64,000 bases of DNA from an uncultured Lutibacter sp. GTDB lineage: Bacteria; Bacteroidota; Bacteroidia; Flavobacteriales; Flavobacteriaceae. Where the stretch lies: positions 220,104 through 284,103 of the forward strand of contig NZ_CANLRG010000006.1 of the NCBI RefSeq assembly GCF_947493565.1, written 5' to 3'. The notes beneath the pieces were generated by a model. That model saw nothing but the letters and a program-made list of their open reading frames with translations, made no database searches and had not been told where the DNA came from. Positions 15,993-25,349 of the stretch are shown one piece after another (the first letter of the stretch is position 1; each line of letters opens with the position of its first letter). Both the position numbers and the translations under genes were made by a program.

Positions 15993-18443
15993 TTAATAAA
16001 GTTTGTTATATTTTGAAGGGTTAGCTTCGTGCATTATTTGGTAAATAGCTTCAAAAATATCTTCAGCATTTGGTTTAGAAAAATAATCCCCATCTGTACC
16101 ATACGCTGCTCTGTGTTCTTTAGCGCTTAAAGTTACTGGCTTGCTATCTAAATATTTATACGCATCTTGTTTTTCTAAAATTTCGTTAAGTAAATAGGCT
16201 GAAGCTCCACCAGGAACATCTTCATCTATAATTATAATTCTATTGGTTTTTTGGATGCTTTTTACAACATCTTGTTTAATGTCAAAAGGTAGTAAACTTT
16301 GTGCATCAATTATTTCGATATCAATATCAACCTGATTTAATTTACTTACTACATCTTCCACAATTTTTAAAGTTGAACCATAAGAAAGTACGGTAATATC
16401 TTTTCCTTCTTTAATGGTTTCAACAATGCCGATAGGAGTTTTAAACTCTCCAAAGTTGTTTGGTAATTTTTCTTTTAAACGGTATCCATTTAGGTTTTCA
16501 ACAATAAGAGCAGGTTCGTCACATTCTAATAAGGTGTTGTAAAAACCAGCAGCTTTAGTCATATTTCTTGGAACTAAAATATTCATTCCTCTTAATAAAT
16601 GTACAATAGCGCCCATTGGAGATCCAGAGTGCCAAATACCTTCTAGTCTATGCCCTCTAGTTCTAACAATTAAAGGAGCTTTTTGTTTACCTGCTGTTCT
16701 ATAGTGTAGGGTAGCCAAATCATCACTCATAATTTGTAAGCCATAAAGTAGATAATCTAAATATTGAATTTCGGCAATTGGTCGAAGACCTCTCATTGCC
16801 ATTCCAATTCCTTGTCCAATAATTGTAGCTTCTCTAATTCCAGTGTCTGAAACTCTTAATTTTCCATATTTTTCTTGAAGTCCAACCAAACCTTGATTTA
16901 CATCACCAATATTACCTGAATCTTCACCAAAAATAAACACATCATTATATTTAGAAAAAATACAATCAAAATTATCTTTTATAATAATTCTTCCATCAAC
17001 TAATTCAGGGTTCTCATTATAAGTAGGTAATACTTCTTTTACATGAAATACATTTTTATCGGTAGTGCTATTTAAATGAGAACTAAATCTTGGTTGCTCT
17101 GTTTCAAAATAATTAGTAATCCAGTTTTGCAGTTGTTTTTTTTCAGAAGAGCTTTCATTTCTAACGTAAATAATAGCATTTCTTGCCGTTGATAAAAGAT
17201 CTTTTCTTGAAGGATCACTGATAGCAGTTAAGTCGTTTTTAAGTTTTGAAATAAAGGATTTATTATTACTTTTTGAGGCTAGATTTTCTAATAGCTGAGC
17301 TAAAATACTTCGTTGTTGTTTTATTGGGTTTAAGAAGTTATTCCACGCTTCTCTTTTAGCTTGATTAACTTCTTTTTTTGCATCTTTTTCAATTCGAATT
17401 AAAGCTTCCTCAGAATCTACAAATTTTAATACGTTATCATTTTCATCAGTAAGTTCAAATTCAATAATCCAGTCACGCATTTTAGAAATACAATCATGTT
17501 GTTTTTCCCAAATCAATCGTTCTTTAGATTTATAACGTTCATGTGACCCAGAGGTAGAATGTCCTTGTGGTTGTGTTAAATCTTTTACATGAATTAATAC
17601 TGGAACGTGCTCTTCACGAGCAATTTTAGATGCTTTTGAATAAGCCTCTACTAATTGTGGATATTCCCAGCCTTTCACTACAATAATTTCATATCCATCA
17701 GTATTTTCATCTCTTTGAAACCCTTTTAAGATTTCAGAGATACTTTCTTTGGTGGTTTGAAATTTTGCAGGCACAGAAATTCCATAATCGTCATCCCAAA
17801 CACTAATAATCATAGGAACTTGTATAACACCTGCTGCATTAATGGTTTCAAAAAACACACCTTCAGAAGTACTTGCATTACCAATAGTTCCCCAAGAAAC
17901 TTCATTTCCATTATTGGAGAATTTTGAATTTTTTAATTCAGGAAGGTTACGGAACATTTTTGAAGCCTGAGCAATTCCTAACATTCTAGGCATTTGACCT
18001 GCTGTTGGTGAAATATCACTACTCGAATTGTATTGTTCTGTTAAATTTTTAAATTGTCCTTGTTCATCTAAGCTATGAGTTGCAAAATGTCCTCCCATTT
18101 GGCGTCCACCCGACATAGGATCTTCATTAATACTTGGATTTGCATATAACCCTGCAAAAAATTGTTGAGGTGTTAATTCGCCAATAGCCATCATAAATGT
18201 TTGATCTCTGTAATATCCCGATCTAAAATCACCTTTTTTAAAAGCTTTTGCCATAGCTAATTGAGGAACTTCTTTACCATCACCAAAAATCCCAAATTTT
18301 GCCTTTCCAGTTAAAACTTCTCTACGTCCTAAATAACTACATTCTCTGCTTATTACTGCTATTTTGTAGTCTTGAAGTACTTCTTTTTTAAATTCTGAAA
18401 AAGATAATTGTTGATGGCTTGTAGATGAAGATTTTACAGTCAT
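15993..18443 (-). CDS. 2-oxoacid dehydrogenase E1, alpha and beta subunits fused
   Basis: 816 residues. Residues about 1-400 are the E1 alpha (TPP-binding) domain; about 470-816 are the E1 beta domain (IFGEDSGNIGDVNQGLVGLQEKYG, RTRGHRLEGIWHSGSP, C-terminal IIIIDEDVPGGASAYL). This Bacteroidetes enzyme is the E1 of a lipoamide-dependent complex acting on branched-chain 2-oxo acids or pyruvate. Oddly, the TPP motif reads GNASTSEG (188-195) and ends WDDDYG (216-221). The usual aspartate and asparagine metal ligands thus look exchanged. E2 and E3 are not nearby. Transcribed alone. Confidence 0.88.
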   Translation of the reverse strand: MTVKSSSTSHQQLSFSEFKKEVLQDYKIAVISRECSYLGRREVLTGKAKFGIFGDGKEVPQLAMAKAFKKGDFRSGYYRDQTFMMAIGELTPQQFFAGLYANPSINEDPMSGGRQMGGHFATHSLDEQGQFKNLTEQYNSSSDISPTAGQMPRMLGIAQASKMFRNLPELKNSKFSNNGNEVSWGTIGNASTSEGVFFETINAAGVIQVPMIISVWDDDYGISVPAKFQTTKESISEILKGFQRDENTDGYEIIVVKGWEYPQLVEAYSKASKIAREEHVPVLIHVKDLTQPQGHSTSGSHERYKSKERLIWEKQHDCISKMRDWIIEFELTDENDNVLKFVDSEEALIRIEKDAKKEVNQAKREAWNNFLNPIKQQRSILAQLLENLASKSNNKSFISKLKNDLTAISDPSRKDLLSTARNAIIYVRNESSSEKKQLQNWITNYFETEQPRFSSHLNSTTDKNVFHVKEVLPTYNENPELVDGRIIIKDNFDCIFSKYNDVFIFGEDSGNIGDVNQGLVGLQEKYGKLRVSDTGIREATIIGQGIGMAMRGLRPIAEIQYLDYLLYGLQIMSDDLATLHYRTAGKQKAPLIVRTRGHRLEGIWHSGSPMGAIVHLLRGMNILVPRNMTKAAGFYNTLLECDEPALIVENLNGYRLKEKLPNNFGEFKTPIGIVETIKEGKDITVLSYGSTLKIVEDVVSKLNQVDIDIEIIDAQSLLPFDIKQDVVKSIQKTNRIIIIDEDVPGGASAYLLNEILEKQDAYKYLDSKPVTLSAKEHRAAYGTDGDYFSKPNAEDIFEAIYQIMHEANPSKYNKLY

Positions 18444-18516
18444 ATATTATGATTTTTTTAGTTTTGCAAAGTTAATGATTTTAAATGATATTTAAAAATA
18501 ACTTCAATCAGTTGAA

Positions 18517-18560
18517 ATATCTTAAAAAATATTGAGAATATATCATAAAAATTAAGATAT
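18517..18560. repeat. Inverted repeat upstream of the E1 gene
   Basis: ATATCTTAA at 18517-18525 and TTAAGATAT at 18552-18560, perfect 9-bp arms with a 26-nt spacer, in the 157-bp gap before the E1 start. A minus-strand TAACTTTG at 18467-18474 could be the -7 box. The repeat could be an operator, but in such AT-rich DNA chance is possible. Confidence 0.4.
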
Positions 18561-18600
18561 GTTTAATGACTTTTAAAAAAATAAAAGATTATTTTAAAAG

Positions 18601-21405
18601 TTAGTAGAAACCTCTTCTAATAAAATTGTATATTTTTTTAGGTTTAATTACTAAAACAAATCTAATTTTAGAGCTATAGCTAGGGTCGGTAATTTCCCAC
18701 CCTAAATTGGAATAGAAAGGAAAATAAACTTCTAAAATATCAGGTACAAAATTAAGACGTATTCCATTCTCATAAGCAAAATAAGCACTTTTCCCTTTGT
18801 TTTTTACAAAACCTATATCGTTATAAACCTCAAGCCATCTCCATAATCCTACGCTAGTGTTTATAGTGCTTAACCATTGGTTTGCATATGCAACTGGGAG
18901 TTTAGATTTAAATCCTCCTTCATTAATAATTATTTGCTGACTAAGAATACCTGTGGTTTCAGATCTACCTAAATAATCGTATTGAAATAAATAATCTGTT
19001 GGTCTATCTAAAGCAAAATCAAAAAAGTTAGTTTCGGTTTTATTAGTTAAAAATGCGCCAGCAAAAAATCTGAAATCAAACTGTCTATTAGCATCCGTCA
19101 AGACTCTATATTGACCTGTAAGTGATACTTTGCTAAATTTATTAGCTACTTGCATATTTGTTGAAAAGCGAACATCATTTATAATACCTGGTTTGGAATA
19201 TCCAAAACCAAAATTAAATACATTGTATTTATTGGTTTCGGGATGTTGATCTAAAGTAGGTGTTTTTTCCCTGTCTATAACTGTATATGAAGCTCCTAAA
19301 ACTTTGCTTTCAACATCTCTTAAATTTTTTCTTTTAAACTCTAATAATGCATAGTTTGTTAAAGTATTATAGGTTAAATTTTCAGCGTAGTGATAGCTAA
19401 CTCCAGTTATACCTGCAGAAAATTTTTCAATTTTTTTATTTTCTGGCAAGTATTCATATTGAAAAGCAAAGGAGCCTGAAAATGAATTACTTTTGGTACT
19501 ATATGAAGGGGTTACTTTGTAATTAAAACTTTTTCGTAAAAGTGTTTTATTAGATATGGCAAGCCCTAATACTAATCCGTCATAATAATTATACCTTGCA
19601 ACTGGGGTGTAAAAAAACTGATTATAATAAGGGTTTTCAATATCTTTTAAAAATTTTAATTGAAGAGGTCTGTTAAATATTTTTTTGTCAATATTTTTCC
19701 AGTTATTTCTTAAATTATATTCAGGTAAAAGTGATTCATAATTTAATGAAATACGATTAAAACCATCTTTTGGAATGGTTATTTTTTTTATTGAGTCAAT
19801 ATCAATTAACCATTTTTTATACTTTATTTCATCATCTTTAATCCCATAAAGCTGAATAGGTGTGGTAAAATTTCGTTTGTTAAAAATAGTAATTTCAAGC
19901 GAATCGTTTTTCTCTTTCACTTTTTGAATAGTATAGTCAACTTTTTTATTGGTTTTTATATAATCATTTTTAAACCAGTCAATATTTTTTTCGGTATTAA
20001 TTTCGTTAAAAAACAATAGACTTGTTGTCATTTTTCCAGTATATTTTTTGGAGTAATTTTTTATGGCATTTGTAATTATTGAATCTCCAACAAAATTTTC
20101 TAAATATTGTAAGCCTAGTCCAGCTTTATATTTATTTACTATTTTTCTGTTAAAGTTTGATAATGAATCTGCTTGAGTTGTTAATGCTTGATCTAAGTTT
20201 TTTCGAGCAGCAAATTGATAAACAAAAGGGTATTTTTGATTAAATGAAATTTTAGCTAAGTTAAAATTTCTTATGCCCCAAATTTTAGAAACAGTTCCTA
20301 TAGCTTTTATTTCTGGGTAATATTTTTCAACATATTTGAGCATTAAATAAGTTTGTAGTCCATCAGCTAACCAGGCATCTTCTCTCATGTTAAATAAAAA
20401 AAGTTGATCAATGTATTTTTTAGATATTACTTTGAAGAGTTTGATGTCCCACTCAAAATTATCTGCATAAGGAGCTAAAAAGGAAGGTAATTGGTTAAAT
20501 CCATACACAGGGTTTTTATCGTATTCAATTTTATTGACAAGCAATTTTTGATGCGGAAACTTACCTAAATAAGATTCGATAAAAGCGAGTTCTCTATTTA
20601 ATATATCTGTTTGAACAGTATTGTTTAATTTTTCAGAATTTAAATTTGTAATAATTGAAACAGGACTGGTATTGAACTGAATAAAGTCATTTTGAGAACT
20701 GATATTTAATTCCATATCTAACTTGTGTTTTCCAGTTAATTTATAAACATTAATATTTTTTTTAACGCTTAGTGTGGTTTCTAAATCAGTATTAACTACA
20801 TAATCAAAAGGAGTTAATAAATCAATTTCGTAATTGGAATAATCAATATACAAATCGTCCATATCCAAATTACTGTAAGTTTTCCATCCATTGTTATAAA
20901 TTGCAGGTGCTAAATACCAGTAGCGCAAATTATAAGTATATATATCTACACCATAATTTGTAAATTTATCTTTGGGTATTTTTACCGTGTAAGTTGCGTT
21001 AATTTTTACCGATCCGTTTAAATGAAGAGGTTCTTTTAAGCTAATTTTAATAATATCAGGTTGATTTTCTGATGTTTCCCAATTGCTCAATTCATAATCA
21101 ACAGAAATACTTTTAATATTGGTATGCCCTCGATGTTTTTCATTAGCGAAATGAAATGATTTAGAATAGTTTTCAATAAATCGTTTTGCTAAGGGTGTAT
21201 TTTTATCTTTATAAGCATTTGGCCAATTATGAAGATATATTTCATTTAAAATTTCACCAGAGTTATTGTAATACGTTATGCTTTGTTGAATTCTAAGTTC
21301 TTTATCATAAGGGTTGAAAATGGCATTTATTTTTATAGTATTAGTTTGAGAATACAAAGTATTCAAACAAACCAAACATAAAATTAAAAATAATTGCTTT
21401 TTCAA
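18601..21405 (-). CDS. M1-peptidase-like protein with degenerate active site fused to a C-terminal outer-membrane beta-barrel
   Basis: 934 residues with a signal peptide (MKKQLFLILCLVCLNTLYSQ). The N-terminal part (about 25-500) follows the M1 aminopeptidase plan: the beta-sandwich start with IYLHNWPNAYKDKNT, a GAMEN-position segment YGFNQLPSF near 301-309, and AWLADGLQTY at 344-353 where M1 enzymes have WLNEGFATY. The zinc motif HExxH expected just before it is absent. From about 580 the sequence becomes alternating aromatic strands ending in FIRRGFY, like an outer-membrane barrel. Last gene of the uvrA - LOG - this gene cluster, 13 bp behind LOG. Probably a catalytically dead or repurposed surface protein. 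Confidence 0.75.
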   Translation of the reverse strand: MKKQLFLILCLVCLNTLYSQTNTIKINAIFNPYDKELRIQQSITYYNNSGEILNEIYLHNWPNAYKDKNTPLAKRFIENYSKSFHFANEKHRGHTNIKSISVDYELSNWETSENQPDIIKISLKEPLHLNGSVKINATYTVKIPKDKFTNYGVDIYTYNLRYWYLAPAIYNNGWKTYSNLDMDDLYIDYSNYEIDLLTPFDYVVNTDLETTLSVKKNINVYKLTGKHKLDMELNISSQNDFIQFNTSPVSIITNLNSEKLNNTVQTDILNRELAFIESYLGKFPHQKLLVNKIEYDKNPVYGFNQLPSFLAPYADNFEWDIKLFKVISKKYIDQLFLFNMREDAWLADGLQTYLMLKYVEKYYPEIKAIGTVSKIWGIRNFNLAKISFNQKYPFVYQFAARKNLDQALTTQADSLSNFNRKIVNKYKAGLGLQYLENFVGDSIITNAIKNYSKKYTGKMTTSLLFFNEINTEKNIDWFKNDYIKTNKKVDYTIQKVKEKNDSLEITIFNKRNFTTPIQLYGIKDDEIKYKKWLIDIDSIKKITIPKDGFNRISLNYESLLPEYNLRNNWKNIDKKIFNRPLQLKFLKDIENPYYNQFFYTPVARYNYYDGLVLGLAISNKTLLRKSFNYKVTPSYSTKSNSFSGSFAFQYEYLPENKKIEKFSAGITGVSYHYAENLTYNTLTNYALLEFKRKNLRDVESKVLGASYTVIDREKTPTLDQHPETNKYNVFNFGFGYSKPGIINDVRFSTNMQVANKFSKVSLTGQYRVLTDANRQFDFRFFAGAFLTNKTETNFFDFALDRPTDYLFQYDYLGRSETTGILSQQIIINEGGFKSKLPVAYANQWLSTINTSVGLWRWLEVYNDIGFVKNKGKSAYFAYENGIRLNFVPDILEVYFPFYSNLGWEITDPSYSSKIRFVLVIKPKKIYNFIRRGFY

Positions 21406-21418
21406 AAGAGGGAGGTTT

Positions 21419-22129
21419 TTAAAAGTTAGGACTTAAACTATATTTTTTATAGAATGTATCAATAACTTCTAATACTTCTTCTTCAGTATCTACAAGTGAA
21501 ATTAAATCTAAATCTTTAGGGCTAATATTCCCTTCATCAATTAAAGTGTTTTTTATCCAATCAAATAAACCAGCCCAAAACTTTCTTCCAACTAAAATTA
21601 TTGGAAATTTTCCTATTTTTTTGGTTTGAATAAGTGTGATTGCCTCAAATAATTCGTCCATAGTTCCAAAGCCACCAGGCATAACTACAAACCCTTGTGA
21701 GTATTTTACAAACATTACTTTTCTAACAAAAAAGTAATCAAAATCTAAACTTTTATCAGCATCAATATAGGGGTTGTCATGTTGTTCAAAAGGGAGTTCA
21801 ATATTTAATCCAACAGAGGTTCCTTTTCCTCTGTTTGCCCCTCTGTTACCAGCTTCCATAATTCCAGGCCCTCCACCAGTAACTACTCCATAACCGTGCT
21901 TTGTTAATTTGTAAGCTATATTTTCTGCTAGTTTATAATAATGATGATCTTGTTTGGTTCTTGCTGAACCAAAAATACTTACACAAGGTCCAATTTTACT
22001 TAAACGTTCAAAACCTTCAACAAATTCTGCCATAATTTTAAAAATAGCCCAAGAATCGTTGGTTTTAATTTCATTCCAAGTTTTTTGTTTAAATTTTTCT
22101 CGTATTTTTCTATCTTCGTTAGGAGTCAT
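21419..22129 (-). CDS. LOG-family protein (TIGR00730, nucleoside-monophosphate phosphoribohydrolase fold)
   Basis: 236 residues. Rossmann-like lysine-decarboxylase fold with VSIFGSART, VVTGGGPGIMEAGNRGA and the catalytic signature PGGFGTMDELFE. Enzymes of this family cleave the N-glycosidic bond of nucleoside 5'-monophosphates and were named LOG for cytokinin activation in plants. In bacteria the usual substrate is often AMP or similar. It is the middle gene of the uvrA - LOG - M1-like cluster. No signal peptide; cytoplasmic. Confidence 0.9.
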   Translation of the reverse strand: MTPNEDRKIREKFKQKTWNEIKTNDSWAIFKIMAEFVEGFERLSKIGPCVSIFGSARTKQDHHYYKLAENIAYKLTKHGYGVVTGGGPGIMEAGNRGANRGKGTSVGLNIELPFEQHDNPYIDADKSLDFDYFFVRKVMFVKYSQGFVVMPGGFGTMDELFEAITLIQTKKIGKFPIILVGRKFWAGLFDWIKNTLIDEGNISPKDLDLISLVDTEEEVLEVIDTFYKKYSLSPNF

Positions 22130-22189
22130 ATTCTCTTAATTTTCTTTATAAATAAAATGATTTTTGGAATTATAAAAAAGTATTGGCGA

Positions 22190-25015
22190 CTAATTTAATT
22201 CTTTTTTTAAGAATTTGGCGGTATAACTAAATTTATTCAAACTAACTTCTTCTGGTGTTCCAAAACAAATTAACTCGCCACCTTTTTTTCCACCTTCCAT
22301 TCCAATGTCAATAATATGGTCGGCAAGTTTTATCACATCTAAATTATGCTCAATTACTAAAATGGTATTTCCTTTATTTGCTAATTTATTTAAAACTTCC
22401 ATTAATACTCTAATGTCTTCAAAATGCAGGCCAGTAGTTGGTTCATCAAGGATGTAAAAAGTATTTCCAGTATCTCTTTTAGATAATTCTGCAGCTAATT
22501 TTATACGTTGAGCTTCTCCACCAGAAAGGGTAGTTGATTGCTGTCCTAAAGTTATATAACCTAAACCAACGTTGTTTATTGTTTTTAGTTTTCTGTAAAT
22601 TTTAGGGATGTGTTGGAAAAAATCAACTGCTTCTTCAATAGTCATGTTTAAAACGTCTGAAATTGATTTTCCTTTGTAGCGAATTTCAAGGGTTTCTCTA
22701 TTAAATCTTTTTCCTTGACAGGTTTCACATTCTACATGAACATCAGGTAAAAAATTCATTTCAATAACTCTTACGCCTCCACCTTGACATGTTTCACACC
22801 TTCCTCCTTTAACATTGAATGAAAACCTTCCAGGCTTATAACCTCTTATGGTAGCCTCATTAGTTTTTGCATATAAATTTCGTATTTCACTAAAAACTCC
22901 TGTATAAGTTGCTGGATTTGATCGAGGTGTTCTACCAATAGGAGATTGGTCTATATCAATTACTTTATCAACATGTTCCAAACCTTTGATTGATTGGTAA
23001 GGCATTGGTTTTTTTACACCTCTATAAATATGATGGTTTAAGATAGGGTATAAGGTTTCATTAATTAAAGTAGATTTTCCACTTCCTGAAACCCCCGTAA
23101 CACAAATAAGTTTTCCTAAAGGAAATTCTACGGTAATATTTTTTAAATTATTGCCTGTAGCCCCGCTAAGTTTAATTGTTTTCCCATTTCCTTTTCTTCT
23201 TTTTTTAGGGATTTCAATTTTTTTGCTTCCATTCAAATAATCTGATGTAAGCGTGTGATGTGTTTTTAATTCTTCAAAACTTCCTTCGCTAACAATTTCA
23301 CCTCCGTGTTTTCCAGCTCCTGGACCAATATCAAGTACAAAATCAGCATGTTCAATCATATCTTTATCGTGTTCAACAACAATAACAGAGTTTCCAACAT
23401 CTCTAAGATTTAATAGCGATTTTATTAATTTTTCATTATCTCTTTGATGTAAACCAATACTAGGCTCATCTAAAATATAAAGTACTCCTACTAATTGAGA
23501 GCCTATTTGAGTGGCCAATCTAATTCGTTGAGCTTCTCCTCCAGAAAGCGATTTTGAACTTCTGTCCAACGTTAAATAATCTAAACCAACATCTAATAAA
23601 AATTGAATTCGGGTGCTAATTTCTTTAATAATTTCTGAAGCTATTTTAAGTTGTTTTTTAGATAGTTTTTCTTCAATTTTAGAAAACCAATTAGCGAGTT
23701 CTGTAATATCAAACTGAGCAAGTTCAGAAATATTTTTTTTATTGATTTTAAAATATAGAGCTTCTTTTTTTAAACGATTTCCATAACAAGTGTCGCAAAC
23801 AACATCATCCATAAAATCATTCGCCCATCTTTTTATTGAAGTAGATTCGCTATTTGAATATTGATTTTGAATAAAATTTGTAATACCTTCAAAATCAATT
23901 TCATAAGTGCGAGTTATCCCCATAGTTTTTGAAGCAATTTCAAATTTTTCGTTTCCGCCATTTAAAATAATAGCCAAAGCTTCTTTAGGTATTTTTGAAA
24001 TAGGATCTGTTAATTGAAATTTATAGCGTTCTGCAATTAAGTGTAATTGTTTAAAAATCCAACTATTTTTTTGTTCACCAAGAGGAGCAATTCCTCCTTT
24101 TCTAATTGAAATTTCAGGATTAGGAATTATTTTTTTAATATTAACTTTATGAATTCTACCTAATCCATTACAGGTTGTACAAGCTCCTTTAGGTGAATTA
24201 AAAGAAAATGAATTTGGTTCAGGGTTTGGGTAAGATATACCGGTATCTGGACACATTAATTCTCTACTAAAATATCGAGGCGTATTGGTGTTATGCTCCA
24301 AAACCATTAAAACATTTTCGCCAGAGTATAGGGCGGTGGTAATAGTTTCTTCCAGTCTTTTTAAGGAAGATGAATTTACTAATAATCGGTCTATTACAAT
24401 TTCAATATCATGAGTTTTATAACGGTCAAGACGCATTCCTTTTTCAATTTCTTTTATCTCACCATCAACTCTCACACGTAAAAAACCTTGTTTGGCAATT
24501 TGTTCAAAAAGCTCTCTGTAATGACCTTTCCTAGATTTTATAATGGGAGCTAGAATTACAATTTTTTTACCATCAAACTCTTTTAAAATAAGTTCTTTTA
24601 TCTGTTCATTGCTATAGCTTACCATTTTTTTATTGGTGTTGTAAGAATAGGCATCAGCTGCACGAGCGTATAACAATCTTAAGAAATCATATATTTCTGT
24701 TATGGTTCCAACTGTTGAACGTGGACTTTTATTGGTGGTTTTTTGCTCAATAGAAATCACTGGAGAAAGTCCATCAATTTTATCAACATCAGGTCGTTCT
24801 AAGCCTCCTAAAAATTGTCGAGCATATGCTGAAAATGTTTCAATATATCTTCGCTGTCCTTCTGCATAAATAGTATCAAAGGCTAATGAAGATTTTCCGC
24901 TACCACTTAAACCAGTAATAACAACTAGTTTTTCTCTAGGAATACGAACGTCAATATTTTTTAAATTATGAACTCTTGCTCCTAGAATTTCAATATACTC
25001 ATCGTTTTTTTTCAT
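22190..25015 (-). CDS. uvrA: Excinuclease ABC subunit A
   Basis: 941 residues, the full usual length. DNA-damage recognition ATPase of nucleotide excision repair, working with UvrB and UvrC. Both ABC modules are intact: Walker A GLSGSGKSS (35-43) and GVSGSGKST, signatures LSGGEAQRIRLA and LSGGEAQRIKLA, and Walker B LYILDEPSIGLH and FYILDEPTTGLH. Zinc cysteines appear as CPDTG...CTTC and CETCQGG...CETCQGK. First gene of the minus-strand cluster. Many Flavobacteriia carry a second uvrA elsewhere, so this may be one of two paralogues. Confidence 0.96.
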   Translation of the reverse strand: MKKNDEYIEILGARVHNLKNIDVRIPREKLVVITGLSGSGKSSLAFDTIYAEGQRRYIETFSAYARQFLGGLERPDVDKIDGLSPVISIEQKTTNKSPRSTVGTITEIYDFLRLLYARAADAYSYNTNKKMVSYSNEQIKELILKEFDGKKIVILAPIIKSRKGHYRELFEQIAKQGFLRVRVDGEIKEIEKGMRLDRYKTHDIEIVIDRLLVNSSSLKRLEETITTALYSGENVLMVLEHNTNTPRYFSRELMCPDTGISYPNPEPNSFSFNSPKGACTTCNGLGRIHKVNIKKIIPNPEISIRKGGIAPLGEQKNSWIFKQLHLIAERYKFQLTDPISKIPKEALAIILNGGNEKFEIASKTMGITRTYEIDFEGITNFIQNQYSNSESTSIKRWANDFMDDVVCDTCYGNRLKKEALYFKINKKNISELAQFDITELANWFSKIEEKLSKKQLKIASEIIKEISTRIQFLLDVGLDYLTLDRSSKSLSGGEAQRIRLATQIGSQLVGVLYILDEPSIGLHQRDNEKLIKSLLNLRDVGNSVIVVEHDKDMIEHADFVLDIGPGAGKHGGEIVSEGSFEELKTHHTLTSDYLNGSKKIEIPKKRRKGNGKTIKLSGATGNNLKNITVEFPLGKLICVTGVSGSGKSTLINETLYPILNHHIYRGVKKPMPYQSIKGLEHVDKVIDIDQSPIGRTPRSNPATYTGVFSEIRNLYAKTNEATIRGYKPGRFSFNVKGGRCETCQGGGVRVIEMNFLPDVHVECETCQGKRFNRETLEIRYKGKSISDVLNMTIEEAVDFFQHIPKIYRKLKTINNVGLGYITLGQQSTTLSGGEAQRIKLAAELSKRDTGNTFYILDEPTTGLHFEDIRVLMEVLNKLANKGNTILVIEHNLDVIKLADHIIDIGMEGGKKGGELICFGTPEEVSLNKFSYTAKFLKKELN

Positions 25016-25082
25016 AATTTTTTGGAAAGTTGCAAAGGTAGAAAAAATGAAGCTAAAATTTAGTTAACACTCATTTCTTATT

Positions 25083-25112
25083 TTGAAAATTAGTATATTG
25101 CGTTCAAATTTG
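25083..25112 (+). promoter_or_regulatory. Candidate promoter of the PspC-like gene
   Basis: TTG at 25083-25085, 19-bp spacer, CAAATTTG at 25105-25112 (7 of 8 to TAnnTTTG). The predicted start falls at about 25117-25119, right at the TTG start codon, which suggests a leaderless mRNA. Confidence 0.5.
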
Positions 25113-25118
25113 TAGCCT

Positions 25119-25346
25119 TTGAAGTGGATTGATTCTATAAGACATTTTTTTGAAAAACATGGATTCGCAGTTTCTTCGAGATTTGCGGATAGATTGGGTA
25201 TTAATGTTTCTTATGTGCGCTTGTTTTTTATTTATATTTCTTTTGTTACCCTTGGATTTTCTTTCGGAATTTATTTAACACTAGCGTTTTTATTACGCTT
25301 AAAAGATATGATTTATACTAAGCGAAAATCTGTTTTTGATTTGTAA
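25119..25346 (+). CDS. Small PspC-domain-like membrane protein
   Basis: 75 residues. The segment FADRLGINVSYVRLFFIYISFVTLGFSFGIYLTLAFLLRLKD resembles the PspC domain (amphipathic start, then one hydrophobic span), known from phage-shock regulators at the inner membrane. The only usable start is a TTG at 25119, because an in-frame TAG stands two codons upstream and no other start follows before the conserved region. It is 3 bp ahead of the K+ channel gene, so the two are one transcript. Confidence 0.65.
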   Translation: MKWIDSIRHFFEKHGFAVSSRFADRLGINVSYVRLFFIYISFVTLGFSFGIYLTLAFLLRLKDMIYTKRKSVFDL

Positions 25347-25349
25347 TAT

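Noticed and set aside
18517..18560. 9-bp inverted repeat before the E1 gene as a strong operator
   Set aside because: Arms are wholly A/T-rich with a 26-nt spacer; chance is likely in this composition, so it is listed only as a repeat.
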